A stretch of DNA of 64,000 bases. Origin: Glycomyces tritici (GTDB lineage Bacteria > Actinomycetota > Actinomycetes > Mycobacteriales > Micromonosporaceae). How positions within the stretch are numbered: position 1 is the first letter of the stretch; each line of letters starts with the position of its first letter. The notes under the pieces were generated by a model. That model had not been told where the DNA came from. It saw only the letters and a list, made by a program, of their open reading frames with translations, and ran no database searches. The stretch covers positions 620,001 through 684,000 of the forward strand of contig NZ_JAUEMJ010000003.1 in assembly GCF_030403505.1 (NCBI RefSeq), in the 5' to 3' direction. This document shows positions 51,088 through 59,537 of the stretch, in pieces. A program made the translations under genes and the position numbers.

Positions 51088-52107
51088 TTAGCGGGCCCGG
51101 TCGGTCTCGTCCTCGAAGTCGCCCATGATCTCCTCGAGGAGGTCCTCCATGGCGACCAGGCCGGTGACCTCGCGGTCCGGGCCCGTGACGAGCGCCAGTT
51201 GCGCGCGCTGGCGGCGCATGAGCGTCACCGCCGCGGCCACCGTGGTCTCGGCGTCCACCAGGAGCGGCGCGGCGGCCATGTCCGCGACCGCGGCCCCCGG
51301 CTCGGCCTGCACGGCCTCGCGCACGTGGACGAGGCCCACCGGGCGCTCGTCCGCGTCCACCACGACCAGGCGCGAGCGGCCCGTGGCGCGGCTGCGCTCC
51401 TCCGCCTGCACCGCAGTCGAACCGGCCGCGATCGTCACGACCTCCCGCCACGGGATCGACAGCTCGCCCACCGGGCGGCGCTGCACTTCGATGGCGTGCG
51501 TGAGCATCTGGTGCTCCGGTTCGCCGAGCATCCCCGCCTCCGCCGAAGACCGCAGCAGGTACCGCAGCTCCTCGGGCGAGTGCGCCTGGGCCTTCTCGTC
51601 GGCCGGTTCGACCTTGAGCGCCCTCAGGATCGCGTTCGCACCGTGGTTGAGCCCCAAGAGGATCGGCTTCGTCGCCCACACGTACCCGGTGAACGGCCAG
51701 ATCAGCGCCATCGCCGAAGCCTCGGGATGGGTGATCGCCCACGACTTGGGCATCATCTCGCCCACGACCATGTGCAGGAACACCACGATGAGCAGCGCGA
51801 TCGTGAACGCGATCGGATGCGCCGCCCCTTCGAGGCCGAGGGCCTCCAGCGGCACCTCGATCGCGTGCGCCAGCGCCGGCTCGGCGAGCGCGCCGAGGCC
51901 CACGGTGCACGCGGTGATGCCCAGCTGGGCGCCCGCGAGCATGAGCGAGAGGTTCCTGGTGCCGCGCAGGGCGGCCCGGGCGGCCCGGGAGCCGTCCTGC
52001 TCGAGCCGGTGCTGCCGGGAGGCCACGAGCGCGAACTCCGCGGCGACGAAGAAGGCGTTGGCGGCCAGCAGGAGTGCGGAGATGAGAAGGGCGGGACCGG
52101 TGCTCAC
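51088..52107 (-). CDS. CNNM/CBS-domain transporter, short form (CorC-like)
   Basis: 339 residues. An N-terminal CNNM (DUF21) membrane domain (1-180) with SLMLAGAQLGITACTVGLGALAEP split over helices, HMVVGEMMPKSWA as the conserved cytoplasmic turn, then two CBS motifs (PWREVVTIAAGS region and LVTGPDREVTGLVAMEDLLEE). Family members export Mg2+/Co2+ or sense divalent cations. GTG 52107 overlaps the upstream stop by 4 bases. It lacks the C-terminal CorC_HlyC domain present in its partner, which suggests a heteromer. Confidence 0.88.
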   Translation of the reverse strand: MSTGPALLISALLLAANAFFVAAEFALVASRQHRLEQDGSRAARAALRGTRNLSLMLAGAQLGITACTVGLGALAEPALAHAIEVPLEALGLEGAAHPIAFTIALLIVVFLHMVVGEMMPKSWAITHPEASAMALIWPFTGYVWATKPILLGLNHGANAILRALKVEPADEKAQAHSPEELRYLLRSSAEAGMLGEPEHQMLTHAIEVQRRPVGELSIPWREVVTIAAGSTAVQAEERSRATGRSRLVVVDADERPVGLVHVREAVQAEPGAAVADMAAAPLLVDAETTVAAAVTLMRRQRAQLALVTGPDREVTGLVAMEDLLEEIMGDFEDETDRAR

Positions 52108-53474
52108 GCGTCCACCTCCACCGGTCGGGGCCGCAGCTCGACCGCTTGCGGCACATGGCGGGAGCAGGAGACGACGACCATCCGCACCCGGCGGGGCGCG
52201 TTCTCGTCGGCCCCCGGGTCGTCGCCGACCCGGGGCACGGTGTCCACGTCGACCGTGTCGCCCGGGTGGGCGATGCGGCCGAGCTGGGCCATGACGAGCC
52301 CGGCGATCGTCTCGTAGTGCTCGCCTTCGGGGAGCTGGAGGCCCGTGGCGTCGGCGACCTCGTCGATGCGCCAGCGCCCGGGGATGAGCCAGGCGCCGCC
52401 CGCGAGCGAGACCGGGACGGCCTCGAAGCGGTCCTGCTCGTCGCGGATCTCGCCCACCAGCTCCTCGGCGAGGTCTTCGAGGGTGACGATCCCCGCGAAG
52501 CCGCCGAACTCGTCCACGACGCACGCGAGCTGGCGGTGCTGGCTGCGCATGCGCTCCAGCAGGGTCGGCAGCGGCAGCGAGGCGGGCACGAGCAGGGCCG
52601 GGTCGGCGATCTCGCCGACGCGGACCGCGCCGCGGTGCTCGCGCGGGACGCCGATGATCTGGTTGAGGCCGATCACGCCGCGCAGGTCGTCCACGTCGTC
52701 GCCCACCACCGGGAAGCGCGAGTGGCCTCCGGCGAGCGCCTCGACGGCTTCGGCCACAGTGGCCTCGGCCGCGAGGGTCTGGACGTTGACGCGGGGGGTC
52801 ATGGCCTGGTCGGCGACGGTGGCGGAGAAGTCGAGGCCGCGGTCGAGGAGTTCGGAGAGGCCCCGGTCGAGGGCGCCTTCGTCGCGGGAGACGTCGATGA
52901 TGCGGTGCAGGTCTTCGGGGGTGGCGTTGTGCTCCAGCTCCTCCACGGGCTGGATGCCGAAGAGCCCCAGCAGTTTCGTGGAGGCGGCGTCGAAGAAGCG
53001 GATGATGGGCCCGCAGATCGTGAGGTAGGCGTGGGTGGGCGCCGCGAGGGCGAGCGCGAGCGCTTCGGTGCGGGCGATCGCGAGGTTCTTGGGGCCGAGC
53101 TCGCCGAGGATCATCTGGACGACGTTCGCGAACAGGAACGCGAAGGTGACGCCGATGGTGACCGAGACGCCCGCCGGGACGCCGGCGACCCCGAGGAGGT
53201 CGGCCAGGCCCTGGCCCAGGTACGGCTCGGCGAAGAAGCCCACGAACAGCGCGGTGACGGTGATGCCCAGCTGCGCGCCCGACAGGGCGAACGACAGGGA
53301 CGAGCAGATCTTGAGCGCCCGGCGGGCCCGGGCGGCGCGGCGGGCGTCGCCGTCGTTCGCGATGTCTTCGAGGCGGGACCGGTCGACGGCCGTGTACGCG
53401 AATTCGAGCGCCACGAAGAAGCCCGTGGCCGCGGTGACGGCCAGGATGATGACCAGTCCGATGACTATGAGCAT
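52104..53474 (-). CDS. CNNM/CBS/CorC transporter, long form
   Basis: 456 residues: CNNM membrane domain (1-190; ALSGAQLGITVTALFVGFFAEP shape and ILGELGPKNLAIAR), CBS pair (about 205-335; VNVQTLAAEATVAEAVEAL, DEFGGFAGIVTLEDLAEELV), and a C-terminal CorC_HlyC domain (345-435; WLIPGRWRIDEVADATG, HYETIAGLVMAQLGRI). Probable divalent-cation (Mg2+/Co2+) efflux protein. AGGTG precedes ATG 53474. First gene of a two-gene operon whose leader contains a possible Arg-rich ORF. Confidence 0.9.
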   Translation of the reverse strand: MLIVIGLVIILAVTAATGFFVALEFAYTAVDRSRLEDIANDGDARRAARARRALKICSSLSFALSGAQLGITVTALFVGFFAEPYLGQGLADLLGVAGVPAGVSVTIGVTFAFLFANVVQMILGELGPKNLAIARTEALALALAAPTHAYLTICGPIIRFFDAASTKLLGLFGIQPVEELEHNATPEDLHRIIDVSRDEGALDRGLSELLDRGLDFSATVADQAMTPRVNVQTLAAEATVAEAVEALAGGHSRFPVVGDDVDDLRGVIGLNQIIGVPREHRGAVRVGEIADPALLVPASLPLPTLLERMRSQHRQLACVVDEFGGFAGIVTLEDLAEELVGEIRDEQDRFEAVPVSLAGGAWLIPGRWRIDEVADATGLQLPEGEHYETIAGLVMAQLGRIAHPGDTVDVDTVPRVGDDPGADENAPRRVRMVVVSCSRHVPQAVELRPRPVEVDA

Positions 53475-53596
53475 CGATCACACCTCAGGTGCGGTGCCGC
53501 AGCCCGGAGCGGATCGCCCGCGCCGGGCCGGGGACTTCGATGTCGGCTGCGGCGCGGCTTGCGGGCCACGACCGAGCGTCGTCTTCTTCGTCGCAT
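53465..53596 (-). CDS. Possible Arg/Pro-rich leader ORF upstream of CNNM
   Basis: 43 codons starting MRRRRRRSVVARKPRRSRHR and ending with TAG after overlapping the CNNM start by 10 bases. About 15 Arg and 5 Pro. ATG 53596 is preceded by TAAGAT with a 7-base gap, the leaderless pattern of this window, so it would begin the transcript. Translation of this ORF would pass through the CNNM ribosome site and could govern it, in the manner of Arg/Pro-rich leader peptides of Mg2+ transport genes in other bacteria. It could instead be plain 5' leader. Confidence 0.4.
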   Translation of the reverse strand: MRRRRRRSVVARKPRRSRHRSPRPGAGDPLRAAAPHLRCDRCS

Positions 53597-53603
53597 GGGG
53601 CCG

Positions 53604-53609
53604 ATCTTA
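53604..53609 (-). promoter_or_regulatory. -10 box of the CNNM operon
   Basis: TAAGAT on the minus strand, in the only AT-rich spot of the 155-base gap between the CNNM pair and hspR. Confidence 0.5.
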
Positions 53610-53629
53610 ACGGGACGGAAGGCAGGCGG

Positions 53630-54151
53630 TCACCGTTGTTCGCCCCGCCACAAGACGATGTCAGTGGAGCGGCCGAACGGCCCGGCCATCGCCTGCAGGT
53701 CCGCCAGCTGCGCGCGGGTGCGCTGGAGTTCGCGCGCGAGCTCCTCGAGGGCGGCGCCGGCCTCGGCGCGCACGGCCTGGACCTCGCGCTCGAGGTCCAT
53801 GATCCGCTTGATGCCGGCGAGGTTCACGCCGTCGTCCTGGGACAGGCGCTGGATCTCCCGCAGGCGCGTCACGTCGCGCACGGAGTACCGGCGGCCGCCG
53901 CCGGGCGTGCGGGCGGGCTCGACGAGTCCGAGGCGGTCGTACTGGCGGAGGGTCTGCGGGTGCATCCCGGCCATCTCCGCGGCGGCCGAGATCGCGAGGA
54001 TCTTGGCGTCGTAGTCGATCTCGTCGGCGCCGCCCCCGGGGAGGCGCTGGTGGTAGGCGATCTCGATGCGCACCTGGTGGCGGGCGCTCATGTCGGCGGG
54101 ACGGCCGGCAGTGCGATCGTCAGGGCCGCCGGTGCGGTTCGAGGCGGTCAC
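53630..54151 (-). CDS. hspR: HspR heat-shock repressor
   Basis: 173-residue MerR-like repressor. HTH and wing at about 50-115 (AKILAISAAAEMAGMHPQTL, QYDRLGLVEPARTPGGGRRY, SVRDVTRLREIQRLSQDDGV), then a coiled coil. It binds HAIR repeats upstream of dnaK with DnaK as co-repressor, closing a feedback loop. GTG 54151 overlaps the stop of the preceding unknown gene (GTGA) and has GGGAGGG upstream. The 30-residue N-terminal extension before the MerR core is longer than usual. Last gene of the operon. Confidence 0.93.
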   Translation of the reverse strand: MTASNRTGGPDDRTAGRPADMSARHQVRIEIAYHQRLPGGGADEIDYDAKILAISAAAEMAGMHPQTLRQYDRLGLVEPARTPGGGRRYSVRDVTRLREIQRLSQDDGVNLAGIKRIMDLEREVQAVRAEAGAALEELARELQRTRAQLADLQAMAGPFGRSTDIVLWRGEQR

Positions 54152-55011
54152 GGTTCCCTCCCTCGCTCATTGGTCGCCGTGTCGGCGCCGCGGGACGCAC
54201 GCGGCGCACGCCGGTGCATCCGTTGCAACAACGACGGGCGGTCGACTTCTTCCGCCCGATCGGATTCGGCGCTGCCGCTCTGCACGGGAACGGACGCCGG
54301 GCTCGCGGACGGGTCGGTCGCAGGGGCGCCGGTACCGCTCGCCGCCTGGGCGGGAACGGACGCCGGGCTCGCGGAGCGGGCGCGGACGGCGGCCGGGTTG
54401 GCGTAGCGACCGGCGTCGGCCGCCGGATTCGCGGACCGGGTGCGGTACGCGGCCGGGTTCGCGTACCTGCCGGTCTCGGCCGCCGGATTCGCTTCCTGCG
54501 CCGGAGCGGGCGCCGGTGCCGCCGGGACGGCGGTGACGGCCGCCGGGACGGCAAGCGCGGCCGGGCTCGCCGCCGGTGCGGCGCCGCCGTCGTCTTCGAC
54601 GATGCGCTCTGCCGCTGTGCCGAGGCCGAACTCGTTGCCCGCGTAGTTGATCGTGGTCGCACCGGGGCGGCCGCGCAGCGTCGAGACGACGTCCGTCGCC
54701 GCGGACCTCGCCTCCGCGAGGCGCCGCGCCACCGCGATGGCGCTCGTCGCGGCGACCGCGACCTTCAGGTACGGGCGCAGCACCGGGACGGCGCTGGCGG
54801 CGGTGAGCCCGGCGCGCACGATGTTGGGGTGCGCCGCGACGATGGTGGCCACGGCGGCCCCCATCTTGACGGCGCGGGACTCGGGGATCGCACTCGCGGC
54901 CGTGCCGACCGCCCGCGCGACGCGGAAGCGCACGGGCTCCCGGCTCTCGACTTCCTCGTGCGGTGCGCGGGCGAAACGATCCCGCACTCGCTGGACTCCT
55001 GGCACCTTCAT
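54148..55011 (-). CDS. Unknown Ala-rich protein between dnaJ and hspR
   Basis: 287 residues, not recognised. Residues 1-120 are Ala-rich amphipathic or hydrophobic helices (RFRVARAVGTAASAIPESRA, VATIVAAHPNIVRAGLTAAS, LRPYLKVAVAATSAIAVARR). After GATTINYAGNEFGLGTA comes an Ala/Pro linker and two 20-residue repeats of the form NPAAxxGRYANPAAxRxRSA (about 175-214), then SPASVP repeated. No signal peptide. ATG 55011 overlaps the stop before it (ATGA), and its own stop overlaps hspR (GTGA), so it is translated with the heat-shock operon. Possibly membrane-associated. Confidence 0.65.
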   Translation of the reverse strand: MKVPGVQRVRDRFARAPHEEVESREPVRFRVARAVGTAASAIPESRAVKMGAAVATIVAAHPNIVRAGLTAASAVPVLRPYLKVAVAATSAIAVARRLAEARSAATDVVSTLRGRPGATTINYAGNEFGLGTAAERIVEDDGGAAPAASPAALAVPAAVTAVPAAPAPAPAQEANPAAETGRYANPAAYRTRSANPAADAGRYANPAAVRARSASPASVPAQAASGTGAPATDPSASPASVPVQSGSAESDRAEEVDRPSLLQRMHRRAPRASRGADTATNERGREP

Positions 55012-55535
55012 CGTCGCGCCCTCGCTTCCCGCATCGGGCCGTTCGGCGGCGAGCCGGGAAGGACCGCCGCCGGGCGGCCGAGCCGTGTGGCGACGCGGCG
55101 CTCTCGCGCCGGGTCGCGGTTCGCGTTCCGGGCCGACGGCTCTTCGGCTGCAGACGGTGCCGTGTGGTCGCCCGCCGCCGGCGTAGGAACACCCACTGGG
55201 GGGCGTACCCCCCGAGCGGCGCCTCGAAGCGCGTGGCGCCGCGGCGCGGCGTCGCGGTTCGCATGTTGCGTCGCGCGGTCGCCCGCCTTCGGCGCAGGAG
55301 CGACCGCCGAGAGGCGCACGGCCCAGGCGGCGGCGCGGAGCACGCCGCTCGCGCGTGCCGTGTCGCGGTTCGCTGTCGGCGCTGCCGTCGTCGCTTCGTC
55401 GGCATCCGCCTCGCGGCGCTGGTGCACTTCCCGCGCAGGGGCGACCGTCCCGGGGTGCGCCGCGCGAACGGCATCCCGAGACTCCCGGCGCTCTCGCGCC
55501 GGGTCCCGGTTCGCCTTCCGCGGCAGGATGATCAC
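55008..55535 (-). CDS. Unknown repeat protein directly after dnaJ
   Basis: 175 residues, not recognised, basic and Ala/Arg/Pro-rich. The tetrapeptide ANRD occurs at residues 8, 55, 92 and 138, starting units of about 37-47 residues; the first and last begin ANRDPARERR. GTG 55535 overlaps the dnaJ stop (GTGA) and its TGA overlaps the next ATG (ATGA). These exact junctions, plus GC-rich third positions, are the evidence for coding; there is no homology support. If not translated, this would be an unusually long 520-base gap inside a tight operon. Confidence 0.5.
   Translation of the reverse strand: MIILPRKANRDPARERRESRDAVRAAHPGTVAPAREVHQRREADADEATTAAPTANRDTARASGVLRAAAWAVRLSAVAPAPKAGDRATQHANRDAAPRRHALRGAARGVRPPVGVPTPAAGDHTAPSAAEEPSARNANRDPARERRVATRLGRPAAVLPGSPPNGPMREARARR
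55096..55520 (-). repeat. 35-base direct repeat flanking the repeat gene
   Basis: 55096-55130 and 55486-55520 (plus strand, beginning CGGCGCTCTCGCGCC) are near-identical over 35 bases and 390 bases apart, exactly 130 codons, so they encode the same ANRDPARERR peptide. GTCGCGGTTCGC recurs twice between them. Confidence 0.8.
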
Positions 55536-56665
55536 TGGCCCGTCAGCTCTTCCAGCTTCGAGCGGTCGGCCGGCGGGGCGGCGGCCGCGTACTTCTCCAG
55601 GGCTTCGCGGGCCTCGGGCGAAAGCGCATGCGGCACTTCGACGTCCACGGTGACCAGCAGGTCGCCCTTGCCCGGCACGCCGCGGCCCTTGACGCGCAGC
55701 ACCCGACCGGTCGGCGTGCCCTCCGGAATCCTCAGCGTCACCGGACCGTCCAGGGTCGGCACCTTCACCTTCGCGCCCATCGCGGCTTCGGGGAAGGAGA
55801 CCGGCAGTCGCACGGTCACGTTGTCGCCGTCGCGCGCGAACAGCGGGTGCGTCCGCACGGCCACCTTCACGAGCAGGTCGCCCGCGGGCCCGCCGCGTTC
55901 GCCGGGGGCGCCGCGGCCCGCCAGCCGGATCGACTGGCCGTCGCCGATGCCCACCGGGACGCGCACGGTGATGATGCGGTCCTGCGTCGTGGCGCCCGTG
56001 CCGCCGCAGTCGGCGCACGGGTCGGTGACCACGGTGCCCGTGCCCTCGCAGTCGGGGCAGGGCTGCGCGAAGCTGAACGCGCCCTGGTTCTCCGTGATCA
56101 GGCCCCTGCCGTTGCAGCGGGAGCAGGTGCTCGGGGCCGAACCGGGCCTCGCGCCCGAGCCGTGGCAGGTGTCGCACTCGCCCGGCGCGCGCATCCGCAG
56201 CTCGGTCGTGGTGCCCTTCACCGCGTCGGCGAAGTCGAGGGTGATGTGGGTGCGCAGGTCGTTGCCGCGCTGGGCGCCGCTGCGGCGCCGGTGCGCGCCG
56301 CCGCTGCCGCCGCCGCGGAACAGGTCCCCGAACAGGTCCGTAAACCCGCCCGAGCCGCCCGTGTTGCCGAACAGGTCCTCCAGGTTGACGCCCCCGGCGC
56401 CGCCCGGCATGCCGCCGAAGCCGCCTCTGCCGGACTTCATCAACTGGATCTGGTCGTACTCCTTGCGCGCCTTGTCGTCGTGGAGCACCGAGTAGGCCTC
56501 CGAGATGCCCTTGAAGCGCTCCTCGGCGGACGGGTCGGGGTTGTGGTCGGGGTGCAGCTCGCGCGCGAGCTTGCGGTACGCCCGCTCGATGTCCTTTTTG
56601 GAGGCGTCCTGCGGCACGCCGAGTATGGCGTAGAAGTCCTTCTCAAGCCATTCCTGCGATGCCAC
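55532..56665 (-). CDS. dnaJ: DnaJ co-chaperone (type I)
   Basis: 377-residue J-protein. J-domain with HPDHNPDPSAEERF (HPD motif), Gly/Phe-rich segment (FGGMPGGAGGVNLEDLFG), four CxxCxGxG zinc repeats (CDTCHGSGA, CSRCNGRG, CPDCEGTG, CADCGGTG), and two C-terminal substrate-binding domains. Stimulates DnaK ATPase. GTG 56665 has AGGAGG 6 bases upstream. It follows grpE by 40 bases and its stop overlaps a previously unrecognised gene. Confidence 0.97.
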   Translation of the reverse strand: MASQEWLEKDFYAILGVPQDASKKDIERAYRKLARELHPDHNPDPSAEERFKGISEAYSVLHDDKARKEYDQIQLMKSGRGGFGGMPGGAGGVNLEDLFGNTGGSGGFTDLFGDLFRGGGSGGAHRRRSGAQRGNDLRTHITLDFADAVKGTTTELRMRAPGECDTCHGSGARPGSAPSTCSRCNGRGLITENQGAFSFAQPCPDCEGTGTVVTDPCADCGGTGATTQDRIITVRVPVGIGDGQSIRLAGRGAPGERGGPAGDLLVKVAVRTHPLFARDGDNVTVRLPVSFPEAAMGAKVKVPTLDGPVTLRIPEGTPTGRVLRVKGRGVPGKGDLLVTVDVEVPHALSPEAREALEKYAAAAPPADRSKLEELTGQ

Positions 56666-56705
56666 CGGACGCCTCCTCTACTTGCTTATCGATCGGGCCG
56701 GGACT

Positions 56706-57482
56706 TCAGGAGTCCTTGTCGCCCTTGTCTTTCTTCTTCTTGGTCTTGCCCGCGGCCTCGTCGCCGCCGGACGGCTCGGCCGCGGCGGTCTCCGCGGCCT
56801 CATCGGCGGACGCCTCGGGCTCGTCGCCCGCGGTTTCGTCCGCTTCCGCCTCCACCACGTCGGCCTCGGCCTCGATGGTCTCCGGCTCCGCTTCGGCCGC
56901 TGCGGGTTCGGCGTCGTCGCTCGGCTCCGCGACCGCCACCAGGGCGGGGCGCAGGAGCTTGTCGCCGAGGCGGTAGCCCGAGCGCATCACGTCGATGCAG
57001 GTCGGTCCGTCGACCCCCGGCATCTGCATGTGCGCCACGGCCTCGTGGATCTGCGGGTCGAACGCGTCGCCCTTGGTCCCGAAGGACTCCAGGCCGTGCT
57101 TGGCGAGCGCGTTGACCAGCTGATCGGCCACGGAACCGAAGGGGCCGTTGAGGTCCCCGTGGTCCCGCGCCCGGTCCATGTCGTCGAGCACCGGCAGCAG
57201 GCTCTGCAGCACCGCGGCCGTCGCCAGCTCGCCGGAGCGGGCCTTGTCCCGCTCGACGCGCTTGCGGTAGTTCTGGAACTCGGCGGTGACCCGCTGCAGG
57301 TCCCGCGTGCGCTCCTCGACCGTGGACTGGAGGACGGCCACCGCGTCGTCTGCGGCCTGGCCGTCGTCCGAAGCCGCCGCCAGGATGTCGTCGACGGTCA
57401 GCTCGGACTCGGCGTCCTCGGGCTCCGCGCCGGAGCCGTCCGGGCGCTCGTCGTCGGCGTCCTTGTTGCCCTCGTCCGTCAC
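56706..57482 (-). CDS. grpE: GrpE nucleotide exchange factor
   Basis: 258 residues, longer than the usual 180-210. GrpE core (about 45-180): long dimer helix ([20 protein letters not shown]) and beta-wing ([38 protein letters not shown]). The last 75 residues are a Glu/Asp/Ala-rich tail ending [13 protein letters not shown], an unusual extension. GTG 57482 overlaps the dnaK stop (GTGA). Confidence 0.96.
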   Translation of the reverse strand: MTDEGNKDADDERPDGSGAEPEDAESELTVDDILAAASDDGQAADDAVAVLQSTVEERTRDLQRVTAEFQNYRKRVERDKARSGELATAAVLQSLLPVLDDMDRARDHGDLNGPFGSVADQLVNALAKHGLESFGTKGDAFDPQIHEAVAHMQMPGVDGPTCIDVMRSGYRLGDKLLRPALVAVAEPSDDAEPAAAEAEPETIEAEADVVEAEADETAGDEPEASADEAAETAAAEPSGGDEAAGKTKKKKDKGDKDS

Positions 57483-59320
57483 TTCTGGTCCTTGTCGTCG
57501 TCGACGATCTCGGCGTCGACGATCGTCTCGGAGTCAGGGGCGTCCGCGTTCGGCGCGGCGGAGGGCTGGGTGCCCTGCTCGGCCTGAGCGGCCGCGTACA
57601 TGGCCTGCCCGGCCTCCTGGCTGACCTTGGAGAGCTCCTCGGTGGCGGTCTTGATCGCCTCGATGTCGCTGCCGCCCAAGACGCCCTTGAGGGAGCCGGT
57701 GGCCTCGTTGATGCGGCCCTTGAGGTCCTCGGGGATCTTGTCCCCGTTCTCGGCCAGCAGCTTCTCGGTCTGGTAGACCAGCGACTCGCCCATGTTGCGG
57801 GCCTCGGCCTCCTCCTTGCGCTGCCGGTCCTCCTCGGCGTGCTCCTGGGCCTCGGCCATCATCCGCTGGATGTCGTCCTGGGCCAGGCTGGAACCGCCCG
57901 AGATGGTCATCGACTGGGCCTTGCCGGTCGCGGAGTCCTTCGCGGAGACGTTCACGATGCCGTTCGCGTCGATGTCGAAGGTGACCTCGACCTGCGGGAC
58001 GCCGCGCGGCGCCGGCGGCAGGCCGGTGAGCTCGAAGGTGCCGAGCTTCTTGTTGTAGGCCGCGATCTCGCGCTCGCCCTGGAACACCTGGATGAGCACC
58101 GAGGGCTGGTTGTCGTCGGCGGTCGTGAAGACCTCCGAGCGCTTGGTCGGGATCGTGGTGTTGCGCTCGATGAGCTTGGTGAAGATCCCGCCCTTGGTCT
58201 CGATGCCGAGGCTCAGCGGCGTGACGTCGAGGAGCAGCACGTCCTTGACCTCGCCCTTGAGGACGCCGGCCTGGAGGGTCGCGCCGATGGCGACGACCTC
58301 GTCAGGGTTGACGCCCTTGTGCGCGTCGCGGCCGATGAGGCGCTTGACCAGGTCGGAGACGGCCGGCATGCGGGTCGAACCGCCCACGAGGAGGACGTGG
58401 TCGATCTCGGAGACGTTGATCCCGGCGTCCTTGACGGCCTGCTCGAACGGCTTCTTGCAGCGGTCGAGGAGGTCGGAGGTCATCTGCTCGAACTCGGCGC
58501 GCGAGAGCGAGACGTCCAGGTGCAGCGGCCCGTCGGGGCCCGCGGTGATGTACGGCAGGTTGATCGAGGTGTTGGTGGCGCTGGAGAGCTCGATCTTGGC
58601 CTTCTCGGCGGCCTCCTTGAGGCGCTGCATGGCCATCTTGTCCTTGGACAGGTCCACGCCGTACTGGCCGTTGAAGGTCTTGACCAGGTGCTGGATGACC
58701 CGGTCGTCCCAGTCGTCGCCGCCGAGGTGGTTGTCACCGGAGGTGGCCTTGACCTGGATGACGCCGTCGGCGATCTCGAGCAGGGACACGTCGAAGGTGC
58801 CGCCGCCGAGGTCGAAGACGAGGATCGTCTGCTCTTCCTCGCCCTTGTCCAGGCCGTAAGAGAGGGCCGCGGAGGTGGGCTCGTTGATGACGCGCAGGAC
58901 GTTGAGGCCCGCGATCTCGCCCGCCTCCTTGGTGGCGGTGCGCTGGGCGTCCGAGAAGTAGGCCGGCACGGTGACGACCGCGTCGGTCACGTTCTCGCCC
59001 AGGTAGGCCTCGGCGTCGCGCTTGAGCTTCATGAGGATGCGCGCGCTGATCTCCTGCGCGGTGTACGACTTGCCGTCGATGTCGACGGTCCAGTCGGTGC
59101 CCATGTAGCGCTTGACCGAGCGGATGGTGCGGTCCGGGTTCGTGACCGCCTGGCGCTTGGCGACCTCGCCCACGAGCACTTCGCCGTTCTTCGCGAACGC
59201 GACGATGGACGGGGTGGTCCTGGCCCCCTCAGCATTGGTGATGACCGTGGCTTCCCCGCCTTCGAGGACGCTGACCACGGAGTTCGTCGTGCCGAGGTCG
59301 ATACCGACCGCACGTGCCAT
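57479..59320 (-). CDS. dnaK: DnaK (Hsp70) chaperone
   Basis: 613-residue Hsp70. ATPase domain with [20 protein letters not shown] near the start, [20 protein letters not shown] motif and [10 protein letters not shown]; substrate domain after the conserved linker ([19 protein letters not shown]), then a helical lid ending in a short acidic tail. AGGAG precedes the ATG. First gene of the operon, controlled by HspR through HAIR sites upstream. Confidence 0.98.
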   Translation of the reverse strand: MARAVGIDLGTTNSVVSVLEGGEATVITNAEGARTTPSIVAFAKNGEVLVGEVAKRQAVTNPDRTIRSVKRYMGTDWTVDIDGKSYTAQEISARILMKLKRDAEAYLGENVTDAVVTVPAYFSDAQRTATKEAGEIAGLNVLRVINEPTSAALSYGLDKGEEEQTILVFDLGGGTFDVSLLEIADGVIQVKATSGDNHLGGDDWDDRVIQHLVKTFNGQYGVDLSKDKMAMQRLKEAAEKAKIELSSATNTSINLPYITAGPDGPLHLDVSLSRAEFEQMTSDLLDRCKKPFEQAVKDAGINVSEIDHVLLVGGSTRMPAVSDLVKRLIGRDAHKGVNPDEVVAIGATLQAGVLKGEVKDVLLLDVTPLSLGIETKGGIFTKLIERNTTIPTKRSEVFTTADDNQPSVLIQVFQGEREIAAYNKKLGTFELTGLPPAPRGVPQVEVTFDIDANGIVNVSAKDSATGKAQSMTISGGSSLAQDDIQRMMAEAQEHAEEDRQRKEEAEARNMGESLVYQTEKLLAENGDKIPEDLKGRINEATGSLKGVLGGSDIEAIKTATEELSKVSQEAGQAMYAAAQAEQGTQPSAAPNADAPDSETIVDAEIVDDDKDQK

Positions 59321-59408
59321 GTTGATCTCCTGACGTAGCCGAACAGATGTCTCCGGGATCGGAGACGAGTCTCTGTCTCAAGCGGCCGGGCGGGAACCCC
59401 GAACCAAG

Positions 59409-59455
59409 TTGAGCCGGATAGACTCAATGTTCGAACGGCAGGCATCCACTGTCAA
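59409..59455 (-). promoter_or_regulatory. dnaK promoter with HAIR element 1
   Basis: On the minus strand a consensus -35 TTGACA (complement of 59450-59455), 17-base spacer, and -10 GAACAT. Immediately downstream, TTGAGC-N7-ACTCAA (59409-59427, plus-strand reading) matches the HspR-binding HAIR consensus CTTGAGT-N7-ACTCAAG in most positions. Confidence 0.85.
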
Positions 59456-59484
59456 GTGGATCACGGGAATTGTGATGAAACGCA

Positions 59485-59515
59485 CGAAAGTTGAGTCGGG
59501 TCGACTCAACTTTCG
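59485..59515. promoter_or_regulatory. HAIR element 2, perfect 12-bp arms
   Basis: CGAAAGTTGAGT-N7-ACTCAACTTTCG, a perfect inverted repeat that contains the HAIR core. It lies about 30 bases upstream of the dnaK -35 and 22 bases beyond the stop of the small Cys-motif gene. Confidence 0.85.
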
Positions 59516-59537
59516 GAGGTGTGGGGTCGAGCGGGTC

